64,000 nt of DNA from Streptomyces sp. 3214.6 (GCF_900129855.1 NZ_LT670819.1:2604001-2668000); one strand, 5' to 3'; positions 17,668-26,671 are shown, counted from the first letter of the stretch. A program made the numbers and translations. Notes: generated from the sequence alone by a model not told the origin.

Positions 17668-19224
17668 GTGAACGCATCCCGTCGAAGAGCCGCGGCCACC
17701 CTGGCCGCAACCGCACTCTCGATCCCGCTGCTGCTCGCCTCCACCTCGCCCGCCGCCGCCCACAAGGACGACCCGGGCAAGGCGGCCGCCAAGCTCTCGA
17801 AGACACTCGTTCGTGAAGCGTCCGCCGAAGACGCCTACAAGCACCTTCAGAAGTTCCAGCAGTTAGCCGACTCGGCGGGCGGCGATCGCGTCGCCGGCTC
17901 ACCGGGACACGACGCGTCGGCCGCCTACGTCTACAAGCTGCTACGAAAGGCCGGCTACCGCGTCTCGTACCAGAAGTTCGAGTTCGTCTACACGCAGACG
18001 CAGGCCGAGAAGATCTCGGTCCTCTCGCCCACACCCGGCGACGTTCAGATCAAGGCGCTGACGTACACCAAGTCGACGCCGGTGGGCGGCATCACGGCCG
18101 ACCTGGCCGCTGTCCCGGTCGACGCCGACGGCACCACCGGCTGTGAACCCGGCGACTACGCCGCCGACGCGTACACCGGCAAGATCGCCCTGATCAGGCG
18201 GGGCGGCTGCTCGTTCGCGGCCAAGCAGGAACAGGCCGCCGCGGCGGGCGCGATCGGCGCCGTCATCTACAACAACATCGACGCGGGGTACGGCCCGCTG
18301 TCGGGCACCCTCAGTGACCCTGCCGCCGCCAGGATCCCCACCGGCGGGATCAGCAAGGCCGACGGCGAGAGGCTCGCCGCGGCCTCCGCCGAGGGCCCTG
18401 TGACCATCTCCTTCGAGATCCGCCAGTTCCAGGAGCGGCGCACCACCGACAACGTCATCGCCGAGACGCGCGGCGGCGACGCCACCGACACCGTGATGCT
18501 CGGCGCTCAGCTGGACACGGTGCCGGCGAGCCCGGGCATCAACGACGACGGCTCGGGCTCCGCCGGGCTGCTCGACGTCGCGCTGAAGCTGGCCGAGAAG
18601 GGGAAGCACCCACGCAACAAGGTGCGCTTCGCCTGGTGGTCGGCCACGGAGAGCGGCCTGGTCGGGTCCGACTACTACGTCGCGCACCTCACGCCGCTCG
18701 CGAAGCAGCAGCTCAAGCTCTACCTCCACTTCGAAATGATCGCCTCACCGAACTACGGCCTGTTCGTGTTGGACGGCGACGGCTCGGACGGCGCCAACAC
18801 GCAGGACGTACCGCAGGGTTCGGCTCCGCTTGAGCGCGACATCACCGAGTTCCTCGGCCGTCGGGGTCTGCCGCACGCGGGCACGCCGTTCGTCAGCCGC
18901 TTCGACTACCGCGCCTTCGTCGACGCGGGCATCCCCTCCGGTGGCACGTTCAGCGGGGCGGAGGCCATCAAGTCCCCTGCCGAGGCAGCGAAGTTCGGAG
19001 GGACGGCGGGTGTCGCGTTCGACGTGAACTATCAAACGGCCGGCGACACCATCAAGAACGTCAACATGACGGCGTTCGACATCAACATCGACGTCATCGC
19101 CAACGCCGTGGGCACGTACGCGCACGACCTCAGCTCCCTGAGGAACCCGGCCCCCACGGTGCGGACGGGCAGCGGTCACGGCGGCGCGAAGGCGTCGGCG
19201 GCAGGTCCAACGGCCACGATGTGA
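17668..19224 (+). CDS. Secreted M28-fold (PA domain) protein with eroded metal site
   Basis: The 518-residue protein has a Sec signal peptide (about 1-31), an inserted PA domain (about 130-245) and an M28 aminopeptidase fold (about 260-490). Aligned by eye to the S. griseus aminopeptidase, four of the key positions differ. The first zinc His is Q281 (GAQLDTV), the general-base Glu is T327 (WWSATESGL), the zinc Asp is E356 (LHFEMIASPN) and the last zinc His is Q456 (VNYQTAGDT). The bridging Asp at 293 and the second Glu at 328 remain. Classical di-zinc peptidase activity is therefore unlikely; a binding or inhibitory role is possible. GTG at 17668 has AAGGA 7 bases upstream. Confidence 0.88.
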   Translation: MNASRRRAAATLAATALSIPLLLASTSPAAAHKDDPGKAAAKLSKTLVREASAEDAYKHLQKFQQLADSAGGDRVAGSPGHDASAAYVYKLLRKAGYRVSYQKFEFVYTQTQAEKISVLSPTPGDVQIKALTYTKSTPVGGITADLAAVPVDADGTTGCEPGDYAADAYTGKIALIRRGGCSFAAKQEQAAAAGAIGAVIYNNIDAGYGPLSGTLSDPAAARIPTGGISKADGERLAAASAEGPVTISFEIRQFQERRTTDNVIAETRGGDATDTVMLGAQLDTVPASPGINDDGSGSAGLLDVALKLAEKGKHPRNKVRFAWWSATESGLVGSDYYVAHLTPLAKQQLKLYLHFEMIASPNYGLFVLDGDGSDGANTQDVPQGSAPLERDITEFLGRRGLPHAGTPFVSRFDYRAFVDAGIPSGGTFSGAEAIKSPAEAAKFGGTAGVAFDVNYQTAGDTIKNVNMTAFDINIDVIANAVGTYAHDLSSLRNPAPTVRTGSGHGGAKASAAGPTATM

Positions 19225-19322
19225 CCGAGTAACCCGGCTCAGGCCCCCGGTGCCGGCGTCCCGGTCGACGGACCCTGCAGCGGGGGTCGCGCCCGCTCCC
19301 CCTCCCCGCACGCGAGGGACGC

Positions 19323-21482
19323 TTACCCTGCCGCGGCGAGGACCAGCGGGAGGACCTCCTCGCAACCTGCCTGGCGGAGCAGGCGGGCGGCGACTGCGAG
19401 GGTCCACCCGGACTCGGTGCAGTCGTCCACGAGCAGAACGGGGCCGGGCGAGTTGGCCAGAGCTCCGGCCAGTTCCTCGGAGACCGTGAAAGCTCCGGAC
19501 AGCGCCCTGAGGCGTTGGGCGGAGTTGCTGCGGCGCGCGACGTGGGCGCCGCTCGGCCCGGTGTAGGTCAGCGTGCCCAGGAAGGGGAGGCGGCCGACGG
19601 CCGCGATTCCCTCGGCAAGCGAACCGACCAGCCGTGGGCGGGAAACGGATGGCACAGCGACGACTCCCACCGGTCGGGCGGAGGCGTCCGGGGCATGAGA
19701 CGCCCATCCGCCCGGGGAGCGCGCCCAGTCGGCGAGGACCGCCACCGCGGCCCGCAGGACGTCGTCGGGGACCGGCTCGTCGGGCGCGTTGTCCGCAAGC
19801 ATCGGGCGCAGTCGGTTGCCCCAGCCGATGTCCGAGAGACGCCCCAGGGCACGCCCGGTGGAACACTGCTCCTTGGCCGGGATACGGCCCTTGAGGTCGA
19901 TGCCCAGTGCAGGCATCCCCGTCGGCCACATGCGACGCGGCTCGATCTCCACGCCGGGGCGGTCCAGTTCCTTCGCCGCGCCGGTCAGCGTCTCCGCCGA
20001 AACAGAGGATTCGATCCAGGCCCCGGCGCAGTTGTCGCAACGGCCGCACGGAGCCGCGCCCTCGTCGTCCAGCTGCCGGCGCAGAAACTCCATCCGGCAC
20101 TGGGATGTGCTCGCGTACTCGCGCATGGCCTGCTGCTCGGCCGCTCGCTGCTTGGCGACCCAGGTGTAGCGCTCGGCCTCGTACACCCACTCCGCTCCCG
20201 TGGCCGTCCAGCCGCCCTTCACCCGCTTCACCGCGCCGTCGACGTCCAGCACCTTCAGCATCGACTCCAGCCGGCTGCGCCGAAGGTCCACCGCCGCCTC
20301 CAGCGCCGGCACGGACAGCGGCCGTCCCGCCCCGGCGAGAGCCGAGAGGGTCTGGCGGACCTGCGCTTCGGGCGGGAAAGCGGTATCGGCGAAGTAGCGC
20401 CAGATGGCCTCGTCCTCCTTGCCCGGCAGCAGCAGCACATCGGCGTGGGCCACCCCGCGGCCCGCACGGCCCACCTGCTGGTAGTAGGCGATCGGCGAGG
20501 AGGGCGAGCCGAGATGGACGACGAAGCCCAGGTCCGGCTTGTCGTAGCCCATGCCCAGCGCCGAGGTCGCGACCAGCGCCTTGACCCGGTTCTCCCGCAG
20601 ATCCTCCTCGGCCTGCAGCCGGTCGGCGTTCTCCGTCTTCCCGGTGTACGAAGCCACTCGAAAGCCGCGCTGCCGCAGAAAGGCGGTGGCCTCCTCGGCC
20701 GCGGCCACCGTCAGCGTGTAGATGATCCCGGAGCCCGGCAGCTCGTCCAGGTGCTCGGCGAGCCAGGCCAGGCGGTGCGCGGCGTCCGGCAGCCGGACCA
20801 CGCCCAGCCGCAGGCTCTCCCGCTCCAGCGGGCCGCGCAGCACCAGGGCCTCTCCGGCGCCCGTGCCCAACTGCTCGGCCACATCGGCGGTGACCCGCGC
20901 GTTGGCCGTCGCGGTGGTGGCCAGTACCGGCACACCGGCGGGGAGCTCGGTGAGCATCGCCCGCAGCCGACGGTAGTCGGGACGGAAATCGTGGCCCCAG
21001 TCGGAAATGCAGTGCGCCTCGTCCACCACCAGCAGTCCGGTCGTGGCCGCGAGCCTGGGCAGCACCTGATCGCGAAAATCCACGGCGTTGAGGCGTTCCG
21101 GACTGACGAGGAGAACGTCGGTCTCGCCGCGCTCGACCTCCTCGTAGACGGTCTCCCACTCCTCCGGGTTGGCCGAGTTGATCGTGTGCGCCCGGATGCC
21201 GGCGCGGGCCGCCGACTCGACCTGGTTGCGCATCAGCGCCAGCAACGGCGAGATGATCACCGTGGGGCCGGAGCCACGCCGACGCAGCAGAGCGGTGGCG
21301 ACGAAGTACACCGCCGACTTGCCCCAGCCGGTGCGCTGCACCACCAGTGCCCGCCGACGCTCCCGCACCAGAGCCGCCACCGCAAGCCACTGGTCCTCCC
21401 GAAGCCGCGCCGACCCCTCGGGGGCGCCGACGAGCTCGGCGAGGATGGCATCGGCTTCGGCGCGGAGCTCCAGATCGTCCAT
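19323..21482 (-). CDS. RecQ-family DNA helicase with C-terminal PRTase-like segment
   Basis: This roughly 719-residue superfamily 2 helicase has Walker A TGWGKS (51-56), the RecQ DEAH motif DEAHCISDWGHDFRP, the motif QVGRAGRG and a zinc-binding cysteine cluster (CRMEFLRRQLDDE...CGRCDNCAG). After the helicase core, the last 150 residues carry VLLVDDCTESGWT, which looks like the PRPP-binding loop of type I phosphoribosyltransferases. RecQ unwinds 3'-5' in repair and recombination; the tail's role is unknown. ATG at 21480-21482 is chosen, with a weak GGGGG upstream; a TTG four codons earlier is possible. It converges with the M28-like gene with a 98-base gap. Confidence 0.9.
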   Translation of the reverse strand: MDDLELRAEADAILAELVGAPEGSARLREDQWLAVAALVRERRRALVVQRTGWGKSAVYFVATALLRRRGSGPTVIISPLLALMRNQVESAARAGIRAHTINSANPEEWETVYEEVERGETDVLLVSPERLNAVDFRDQVLPRLAATTGLLVVDEAHCISDWGHDFRPDYRRLRAMLTELPAGVPVLATTATANARVTADVAEQLGTGAGEALVLRGPLERESLRLGVVRLPDAAHRLAWLAEHLDELPGSGIIYTLTVAAAEEATAFLRQRGFRVASYTGKTENADRLQAEEDLRENRVKALVATSALGMGYDKPDLGFVVHLGSPSSPIAYYQQVGRAGRGVAHADVLLLPGKEDEAIWRYFADTAFPPEAQVRQTLSALAGAGRPLSVPALEAAVDLRRSRLESMLKVLDVDGAVKRVKGGWTATGAEWVYEAERYTWVAKQRAAEQQAMREYASTSQCRMEFLRRQLDDEGAAPCGRCDNCAGAWIESSVSAETLTGAAKELDRPGVEIEPRRMWPTGMPALGIDLKGRIPAKEQCSTGRALGRLSDIGWGNRLRPMLADNAPDEPVPDDVLRAAVAVLADWARSPGGWASHAPDASARPVGVVAVPSVSRPRLVGSLAEGIAAVGRLPFLGTLTYTGPSGAHVARRSNSAQRLRALSGAFTVSEELAGALANSPGPVLLVDDCTESGWTLAVAARLLRQAGCEEVLPLVLAAAG

Positions 21483-21819
21483 GCCCCCATGCAACAGGAC
21501 GGCACGGACAATCGGCCAATTCGATCAACCCGACAACAGGCTCACGAACGGTCGTCGAACCCCTGCCTCAGAGTGACGGGCAGGACGTGAACTGTGGACG
21601 CACGCGTCGTCCCAGGAATCATGGGGTAGGGATATAAGACACTCACCGCCATATAACGGTCGGTGGCCCCAATTGCTCGTTGCCGCATCCAAGTTCGACA
21701 GGAAGAATTGAGGTCCGCTCCCCGCACGGCTCGCCCGTAGTCCGGTAGGGCTCTGTTGCGGTGCGCGCTCCCCCGAATCCGACCCGCCCGCTGTGTGGGC
21801 CGTAGCCGAAGGGAGGATC
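21483..21819. other. Divergent intergenic region between recQ-like gene and unknown gene
   Basis: These 337 bases should hold promoters for both flanking genes. A conspicuous A+T-rich patch (GGGATATAAGACAC and GCCATATAACGG near 21628-21660) is flanked by CACCG/CGGTG repeats and may contain a -10 in either direction. No gene is supported. Confidence 0.35.
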
Positions 21820-22440
21820 GTGACCTTCGGATTCGCTCCGTCCTCGGCGGCATCGTTGTCGACGTCCACGTCCGCCACCTCCGCCAGCCGACTGCTCGAG
21901 CCTGCCGAATGGGCCGCGGCCGGTATACCGCTGCTGCGCAACCCTCGGGAAGTGGTCAGCGGGCTGCACTCGCGGCACCGGCCACGGCCGGCCACCGCGA
22001 TCGTGGCCGTGCTCGACCCCGACGAGCGGGTGCGGGCCAGCGCCTCGTTCACCCGGCGCCAGGCCTCGAGCGACGGCTGGATGTTCCGCAACGCCCTGCT
22101 CGCCCAGCTGCGTCGGGTCATCCCGCACGACCTGCGGCTGCGCACGCCGGTGCGCACCGCCGTGCTGCTCTACTGCCGTGAGGGCGACGCCCGTTGGACG
22201 GAGGAGGACGGGGCCTGGATGTGGGGCCTGCGTGACGCGTGCACGCTGCACGGGTTGCGCTGCGGGGCCTACATCACCCTGACCCGGGACGGCTGGCAGG
22301 TCCTCGGCGAGGGGCGCGGAGGCCGTCGGCCGCACGCGGATTCGACTCCGGAGCCGTTCGCCCTGTCCGAGGCCCCGCCCCTGCTGCCCCGGACCGGTGG
22401 CGCCGCCTCGGACGTACTGCGGCGCGCGGCCGCCCGCTGA
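21820..22440 (+). CDS. Conserved actinobacterial protein of unknown function
   Basis: The 206-residue protein starts at a GTG directly after GGGAGG. A Ser/Thr/Ala-rich N-terminus (residues 5-28) precedes a compact, probably globular region (about 30-165) with LLRNPREVVSGLH, SFTRRQASSDGWMFRNALLAQ and AVLLYCREGDARW, then a disordered Pro/Arg tail. I recognise no enzyme motif, signal peptide or membrane span. It stands alone, divergent from the RecQ-like gene and convergent with the 22811 gene. It looks like a real gene by codon position bias and a good ribosome site. Confidence 0.75.
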   Translation: MTFGFAPSSAASLSTSTSATSASRLLEPAEWAAAGIPLLRNPREVVSGLHSRHRPRPATAIVAVLDPDERVRASASFTRRQASSDGWMFRNALLAQLRRVIPHDLRLRTPVRTAVLLYCREGDARWTEEDGAWMWGLRDACTLHGLRCGAYITLTRDGWQVLGEGRGGRRPHADSTPEPFALSEAPPLLPRTGGAASDVLRRAAAR

Positions 22441-22810
22441 GGCGTCCGGCCCCGAACGCCGGCCCCGAGCGCCGCGCAGAAGCGCGGAACCCCGGCCCCG
22501 ACGACGCGGGAAGCCGCCGGAGTGCCGCCGCGCGGGGCCCGACACACGTCGGCCCAACGAAGCTCGACCCGACGCACGTCACCCGTACATCGTCACGCGG
22601 TGTACCGAACGGCCCTCGCCGATACGTAGGGTCATGGCTGCCGACAGCGGCCGTGACACGGTCCCTGTAGCCGCCGCCGAGGGCGCTTCTCCCGGGGCCG
22701 GCGGGCCTTGTCGGACGGAGCCCGTGGAGCCGCCCCGGGGCACACCGCAGAGGCGTCGCAACAGCGACGCCTCCGTCGGCCCCGGAGCCTCCCGGCCTAC
22801 CGGAACCTGC
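22441..22810. other. Convergent intergenic region with a perfect hairpin
   Basis: These 370 bases separate two convergent genes. Apart from the hairpin at 22750-22773 I see only G+C-rich sequence without a credible reading frame or ribosome site. Confidence 0.4.
22750..22773 (-). terminator. Perfect hairpin past the 22811 gene
   Basis: GAGGCGTCGC and GCGACGCCTC form a 10-bp stem with an AACA tetraloop, about 40 bases beyond the stop of the leftward gene. It probably ends the rnhB operon transcript. Confidence 0.75.
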
Positions 22811-23449
22811 TCAGACGCCCGCGCCCAGCACCGCGTTGATCTGCTGCGGGTCACCGCAGACGATCAGCAGCGCGGCGGCCCGAGTGAGGGCCAGCGGCAG
22901 AGCGGTGGCGGCCACGGTGTCGGCACCGCCGTTGACGGCGACCACGACGACGGGACGCACGCCCGCTCGGGCGGCCACGGCGGCATCGGCGTAGAAGACG
23001 TCGTCTCCCGCGTCGTGCTGCGCCCAGTAGGGCGCCTCGCCGAAGGACAGTTCGTGGGCGGCCCAGGGGTGCTGTTCGCCGGTGGTGATCACCAGCACGT
23101 CCCCCGGCGCACGGCCCGATTCCAGGAGGAGGTCCACGGCCTCCTCGGCGGCGTCCAGCGCGCCCTCGGCCGAGGCCGGGATCAACTGGACCTGAGCGGT
23201 CGCCGAAGCGGGCGCGGCGGCGGCAGGAGCGGCCGGGGCCGAGGGCCCGGGCTGGGCGGCCACGTCACGCGGTGCACGTTGCACCGGCGGCGTGGGCCGG
23301 AGGGGTCCGGGACGACCGGGACGCGACGGAGCCGCGGGACGGGGTCCGGGTACAGGTCGAGGGGTCGGCGCGGTGCGGCCGCTGGCCGGAGTCGCGCGGG
23401 GACCCTGGGCACTCTCGTGAATCTGAGGCTCCTCGGGAATGAGAGGCAT
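22811..23449 (-). CDS. Unknown protein with helicase C-terminus-like segment
   Basis: This 212-residue protein has a roughly 85-residue Pro/Arg/Ala-rich N-terminus and a compact C-terminal domain. The domain reads GDVLVITTGEQ, RPVVVVAVNGG and LPLALTRAAALLIVCGDPQQ, reminiscent of the last RecA-like motifs of UvrD/Rep-type helicases (where the match would be ALTRA...VVGDP). No Walker A or B is present, so it cannot be an ATPase by itself. It begins 68 bases after rnhB on the same strand and probably shares its transcript. The resemblance is by eye only. The ATG at 23447-23449 lacks a strong ribosome site. Confidence 0.7.
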   Translation of the reverse strand: MPLIPEEPQIHESAQGPRATPASGRTAPTPRPVPGPRPAAPSRPGRPGPLRPTPPVQRAPRDVAAQPGPSAPAAPAAAAPASATAQVQLIPASAEGALDAAEEAVDLLLESGRAPGDVLVITTGEQHPWAAHELSFGEAPYWAQHDAGDDVFYADAAVAARAGVRPVVVVAVNGGADTVAATALPLALTRAAALLIVCGDPQQINAVLGAGV

Positions 23450-23517
23450 GAGCTGTTATTTATCAAACGTTGGTGCGGCACGCGCCAGCGGGTGGCACAT
23501 CGGTGCGGCCGGAATCG

Positions 23518-24219
23518 TCAGAAGTCGAAGCCGAGCTGACCTTCGATCTCCGCAGTGCTTCCGTTCGCCCAGCTGCGGGCCTTCTTGAGGTGCCGCCACT
23601 GGGGCAGCGCATCAAGATACGCCCACGACAACCGGTGGTACGGGGTGGGGCCCCGCTCCTCCAGTGCGGCCTTGTGCACGGGCGACGGATACCCGGCATT
23701 GTCCGCAAAACCGAAGTCTGCATGGTCGATACCCAGTTCGGCCATCATTTTGTCGCGCCGGACCTTGGCGATCACCGAGGCCGCCGCGACCGCCACGCAC
23801 GAACGGTCGCCCTTGATCACCGTGCGGACCTGCCACGGCGCTCCGAGATAGTCGTGCTTCCCGTCGAGGATCACCGCGTCCGGGCGGATCGGGAGGGCCT
23901 CCAGCGCCCGCCCAGCGGCGAGCCGCAGCGCGGCGGTCATCCCCAGGTCGTCGATCTCCTCCGGGGAGGCGTGCCCGAGGGCGTACGACGTCACCCACTT
24001 CAGCAGTTCCTCGGCAAGCTCGGTGCGCCGCTTGACGGTGAGCAGCTTGGAGTCGGTGAGGCCCATGGGGGGTCGGCGGAGTCCGGTGACCGCCGCGCAG
24101 ACGGTGACAGGTCCGGCCCACGCACCGCGGCCCACCTCGTCGACACCGGCGATGACCTTCGCTCCGGTCGTGGCGCGCAGGGAGCGCTCGACAGTGTGAG
24201 TAGGTGGTTCGTACGGCAT
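23518..24219 (-). CDS. rnhB: Ribonuclease HII
   Basis: This 233-residue enzyme removes ribonucleotides and RNA from RNA-DNA hybrids. Conserved acidic positions are visible: [14 protein letters not shown] (D27/E28), [15 protein letters not shown] and the [12 protein letters not shown] motif with its catalytic Asp. GRG after DEV is the RNase HII signature for single-ribonucleotide recognition. The ATG at 24217-24219 has AAGGG 5 bases upstream. The 22811 gene follows it with a 68-base gap. Confidence 0.96.
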   Translation of the reverse strand: MPYEPPTHTVERSLRATTGAKVIAGVDEVGRGAWAGPVTVCAAVTGLRRPPMGLTDSKLLTVKRRTELAEELLKWVTSYALGHASPEEIDDLGMTAALRLAAGRALEALPIRPDAVILDGKHDYLGAPWQVRTVIKGDRSCVAVAAASVIAKVRRDKMMAELGIDHADFGFADNAGYPSPVHKAALEERGPTPYHRLSWAYLDALPQWRHLKKARSWANGSTAEIEGQLGFDF

Positions 24220-24312
24220 GGCGCCCTTAGATTACGCCGACGGGATCCCCTCGCGACACCCCGGTCGGCGCCGGCCCCTCATGGGCCGGTGACCCGGACA
24301 TCGCCAAGTCGC

Positions 24313-24936
24313 TCAAGGCGCGTCCGGTCGGAGCAGCGGCAGCATGAATCCGTCGATCATCTCCTCGAGATCGCGATCATTCCATTCGCATGCGCACATC
24401 TTCGATCGATACATCATCATGGCTGGAATGGCGTCGAAGACGAAGCCGTTCGCCGCGTCGGGCCGCACCTCGCCCCTCTCGATTCCCCGGCTGATGACCT
24501 CGTGAAGGAGCTTGACGGTCGGCTCCACCACTCCCTCGAAGATGACGGTGTGGAAGCGCTCGGTCTGGGCTGGATCGCATTCGTGAATCACCGAGCGCAG
24601 TGCGGAACCGGGCCGGGAGAACATCGCGTCACGCGCCTCGCGGCACAGCGCCACCAGGTCCTCACGCACGCTCCCCAGATCGGGCGCGGCATCCAGCCGG
24701 GGCAGCCCGGCTCGCAAGGCGTCCGCGACCAGGTCCTCCTTGGACGGCCAGCGGCGATAGACGGCGGCCTTGCCGGTCTGAGCGCCGGCCGCGACGCCTT
24801 CCATCGTGAGTGCGTTCCAGCCGACGGTGCCCAACTGCTCCAGTGCGGCATCGAGGATCGCACGTTCGAGCACGGCGCCGCGCCGACGGGGGGAGGTCGC
24901 CTGAGCAGGGGCGGCCGTCCAGCGCGAAGTAACCAT
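24313..24936 (-). CDS. TetR-family repressor
   Basis: This 207-residue protein has an N-terminal TetR helix-turn-helix (about residues 22-68, with ALTMEGVAAGAQTGKAAVYRRWPSKEDL) and a C-terminal ligand domain of the TetR_C type. It is divergent from the DHA2-type MFS gene, and two identical-arm 20-bp palindromes lie between them, so it very probably represses both itself and the pump. The inducer is probably a small hydrophobic compound exported by the pump; the sequence does not say which. The ATG has GGAG 9 bases upstream. Confidence 0.92.
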   Translation of the reverse strand: MVTSRWTAAPAQATSPRRRGAVLERAILDAALEQLGTVGWNALTMEGVAAGAQTGKAAVYRRWPSKEDLVADALRAGLPRLDAAPDLGSVREDLVALCREARDAMFSRPGSALRSVIHECDPAQTERFHTVIFEGVVEPTVKLLHEVISRGIERGEVRPDAANGFVFDAIPAMMMYRSKMCACEWNDRDLEEMIDGFMLPLLRPDAP

Positions 24937-25032
24937 CTGAGTGTCTCCAGCGAGCAGAGGGAGCGGGGATCACGGGGTGGAGCGGGGCAGTGCGCGGCCG
25001 CGACGGGGGACACGCCGAACGGCGACGCCGCG

Positions 25033-25052
25033 AGTGAACGCTTGCGTTCACT
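25033..25052. promoter_or_regulatory. Operator palindrome 1 (TetR/MFS)
   Basis: AGTGAACGC-TT-GCGTTCACT is a perfect 9-bp inverted repeat nearest the TetR gene. It is identical in both arms to the second operator, and their centres are 48 bp apart. Confidence 0.85.
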
Positions 25053-25070
25053 ATGAGGGACTCACTACGG

Positions 25071-25076
25071 TTGACG
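25071..25076 (+). promoter_or_regulatory. -35-like TTGACG for the MFS gene
   Basis: TTGACG lies just before operator 2, so a repressor bound at 25081-25100 would cover the spacer and the -10. The -10 is not clear (TTCACT at an 18-base spacing). Confidence 0.4.
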
Positions 25077-25080
25077 GGCC

Positions 25081-25100
25081 AGTGAACGCCAGCGTTCACT
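25081..25100. promoter_or_regulatory. Operator palindrome 2 (TetR/MFS)
   Basis: AGTGAACGC-CA-GCGTTCACT is a perfect 9-bp inverted repeat 24 bases upstream of the MFS start, overlapping its likely core promoter. Same arms as operator 1. Confidence 0.87.
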
Positions 25101-25123
25101 AACGCTCTTGTGGGGGACCCATC

Positions 25124-26671
25124 GTGACAACCTCTCAGTTGATCCAAGACCAGAAACCGGGTGCGGCCCGCAGGGAGGGCCATCCCGGCATCGCGCTCAC
25201 CGTCATCGCGGCCTGCCAACTCATGGTCGTACTCGACGCGACGATTGTGAACATCGCGCTCCCGCACATTCAAGAGGCGCTCAAGTTCAGCACCACCGAC
25301 CTCACCTGGGTGGTCAGCGCCTACACGCTCACCTTCGGCGGTCTGCTGCTGCTCGGCGCCCGAGCCGGCGACATCCTCGGCCGACGCCGGGTGTTCATGG
25401 CCGGCATCCTGCTCTTCACCTTCGCCTCGCTGCTGGGCGGACTGGCCCAGGAACCCTGGCAGTTGCTGGCCGCGCGCGCCCTGCAGGGGGTGGGAGGCGC
25501 CATCGCGTCGCCCACCTCGCTGGCGCTCATCACCACCACGTTCCCCGAGGGTCCGGAGCGGAACCGGGCCTTCGGCGTCTTCGCGTCCGTCTCCGCGGGC
25601 GGCGGCGCCATTGGTCTGCTCGCGGGCGGCATGCTCACCGAGTGGCTCGACTGGCGCTGGGTGCTGTTCGTCAACGTGCCCATCGGAGTGCTCATCGCAG
25701 CCCTCGCGCCGCTGTACATCAGCGAGTCCGAACGGCACCCCGGGCGCTTCGACATCGCCGGCGCGCTGACCTCGACGACCGGCATGGCCTCCCTGGTCTA
25801 CGCCTTCATCCGGGCCGCGGAGGAAGGCTGGCGGGACGGCCTCACCCTCGGCGCCTTCGGCGCCGCGCTGGTCCTGCTCGTCGCCTTCGTGTTCACGGAG
25901 ATGCGGGCCAAGGAACCGATCACCCCGCTGAAGATGTTCGCCGACCGCAACCGCTCGGGTACATACGTGATCATGCTGAGCCTCGCTGCGGCCATGTTCG
26001 GCATGTTCTTCTACATCGTCCTGTTCGTGCAGAACGTACTGGGCTACAGCCCGATCAGGGCCGGTCTCGCCTTCCTCCCCGTCACGGTCGCCATCGCGAC
26101 GGGCGCGGGTCTGTCGCAGCGGTTCCTGCCGGTCCTGGGCCCCAAGCCGTTCATGGTCACCGGCGCCTCGCTGGTGGTCGTCGGCCTCACCTGGCAGGCC
26201 TTCATCAGCCCGGACAGCACGTACGTCGGCGGGGTGCTCGGACCGATGGTGATCTTCGGGTTCGGCATGGGTCTGAACTTCGTGACGGTGACGGTCACCG
26301 CGGTCGCGGGTGTCGCCCAGCACGAAGCGGGCGCGGCATCCGGCCTGCTCAACGCCACGCAGCAGGTGGGCGGGTCGCTCGGGCTGTCCATCCTGACGAC
26401 CGTGTTCGGCACGGCCAGCAAGGACGAGGCGGAGAAGCAACTGCCGAAGTTCCTCGCCGACGGATCCGCGGAGCAGAAGGCCGAGTTCGCCAAGACGCAC
26501 CAACTGCCCGCCCCCTGGGGGCACGACGTACTCGCCCAAGGCATCTCCACCGCGTTCGTCCCGGCCGCCGCCATGGCCGCGCTCGCCCTTGCGACGGCCT
26601 GGTTCGTGATCCGCGTGCGCAAGAGCGACCTGGAAGCGCTGTCCGGTACGGCGGGCCCGGCCGTCGGCTGA
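25124..26671 (+). CDS. DHA2-family MFS drug exporter (14 TMS)
   Basis: This 515-residue protein matches the EmrB/QacA type of major facilitator: about 14 hydrophobic spans, motif D1 VVLDATIVNIALP in the first span, the loop motif GARAGDILGRRRVF after span 2, and motif C-like Gly-rich sequence in span 5. It should export drugs or metabolites in exchange for protons. The GTG at 25124 follows GGGGGA. It is divergent from, and probably repressed by, the TetR gene. Confidence 0.93.
   Translation: MTTSQLIQDQKPGAARREGHPGIALTVIAACQLMVVLDATIVNIALPHIQEALKFSTTDLTWVVSAYTLTFGGLLLLGARAGDILGRRRVFMAGILLFTFASLLGGLAQEPWQLLAARALQGVGGAIASPTSLALITTTFPEGPERNRAFGVFASVSAGGGAIGLLAGGMLTEWLDWRWVLFVNVPIGVLIAALAPLYISESERHPGRFDIAGALTSTTGMASLVYAFIRAAEEGWRDGLTLGAFGAALVLLVAFVFTEMRAKEPITPLKMFADRNRSGTYVIMLSLAAAMFGMFFYIVLFVQNVLGYSPIRAGLAFLPVTVAIATGAGLSQRFLPVLGPKPFMVTGASLVVVGLTWQAFISPDSTYVGGVLGPMVIFGFGMGLNFVTVTVTAVAGVAQHEAGAASGLLNATQQVGGSLGLSILTTVFGTASKDEAEKQLPKFLADGSAEQKAEFAKTHQLPAPWGHDVLAQGISTAFVPAAAMAALALATAWFVIRVRKSDLEALSGTAGPAVG

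Noticed and set aside
22634..22850. Rightward ORF past the 22440 stop
   Set aside because: It continues far into the antisense of the 22811 gene and its codon use mirrors that gene.
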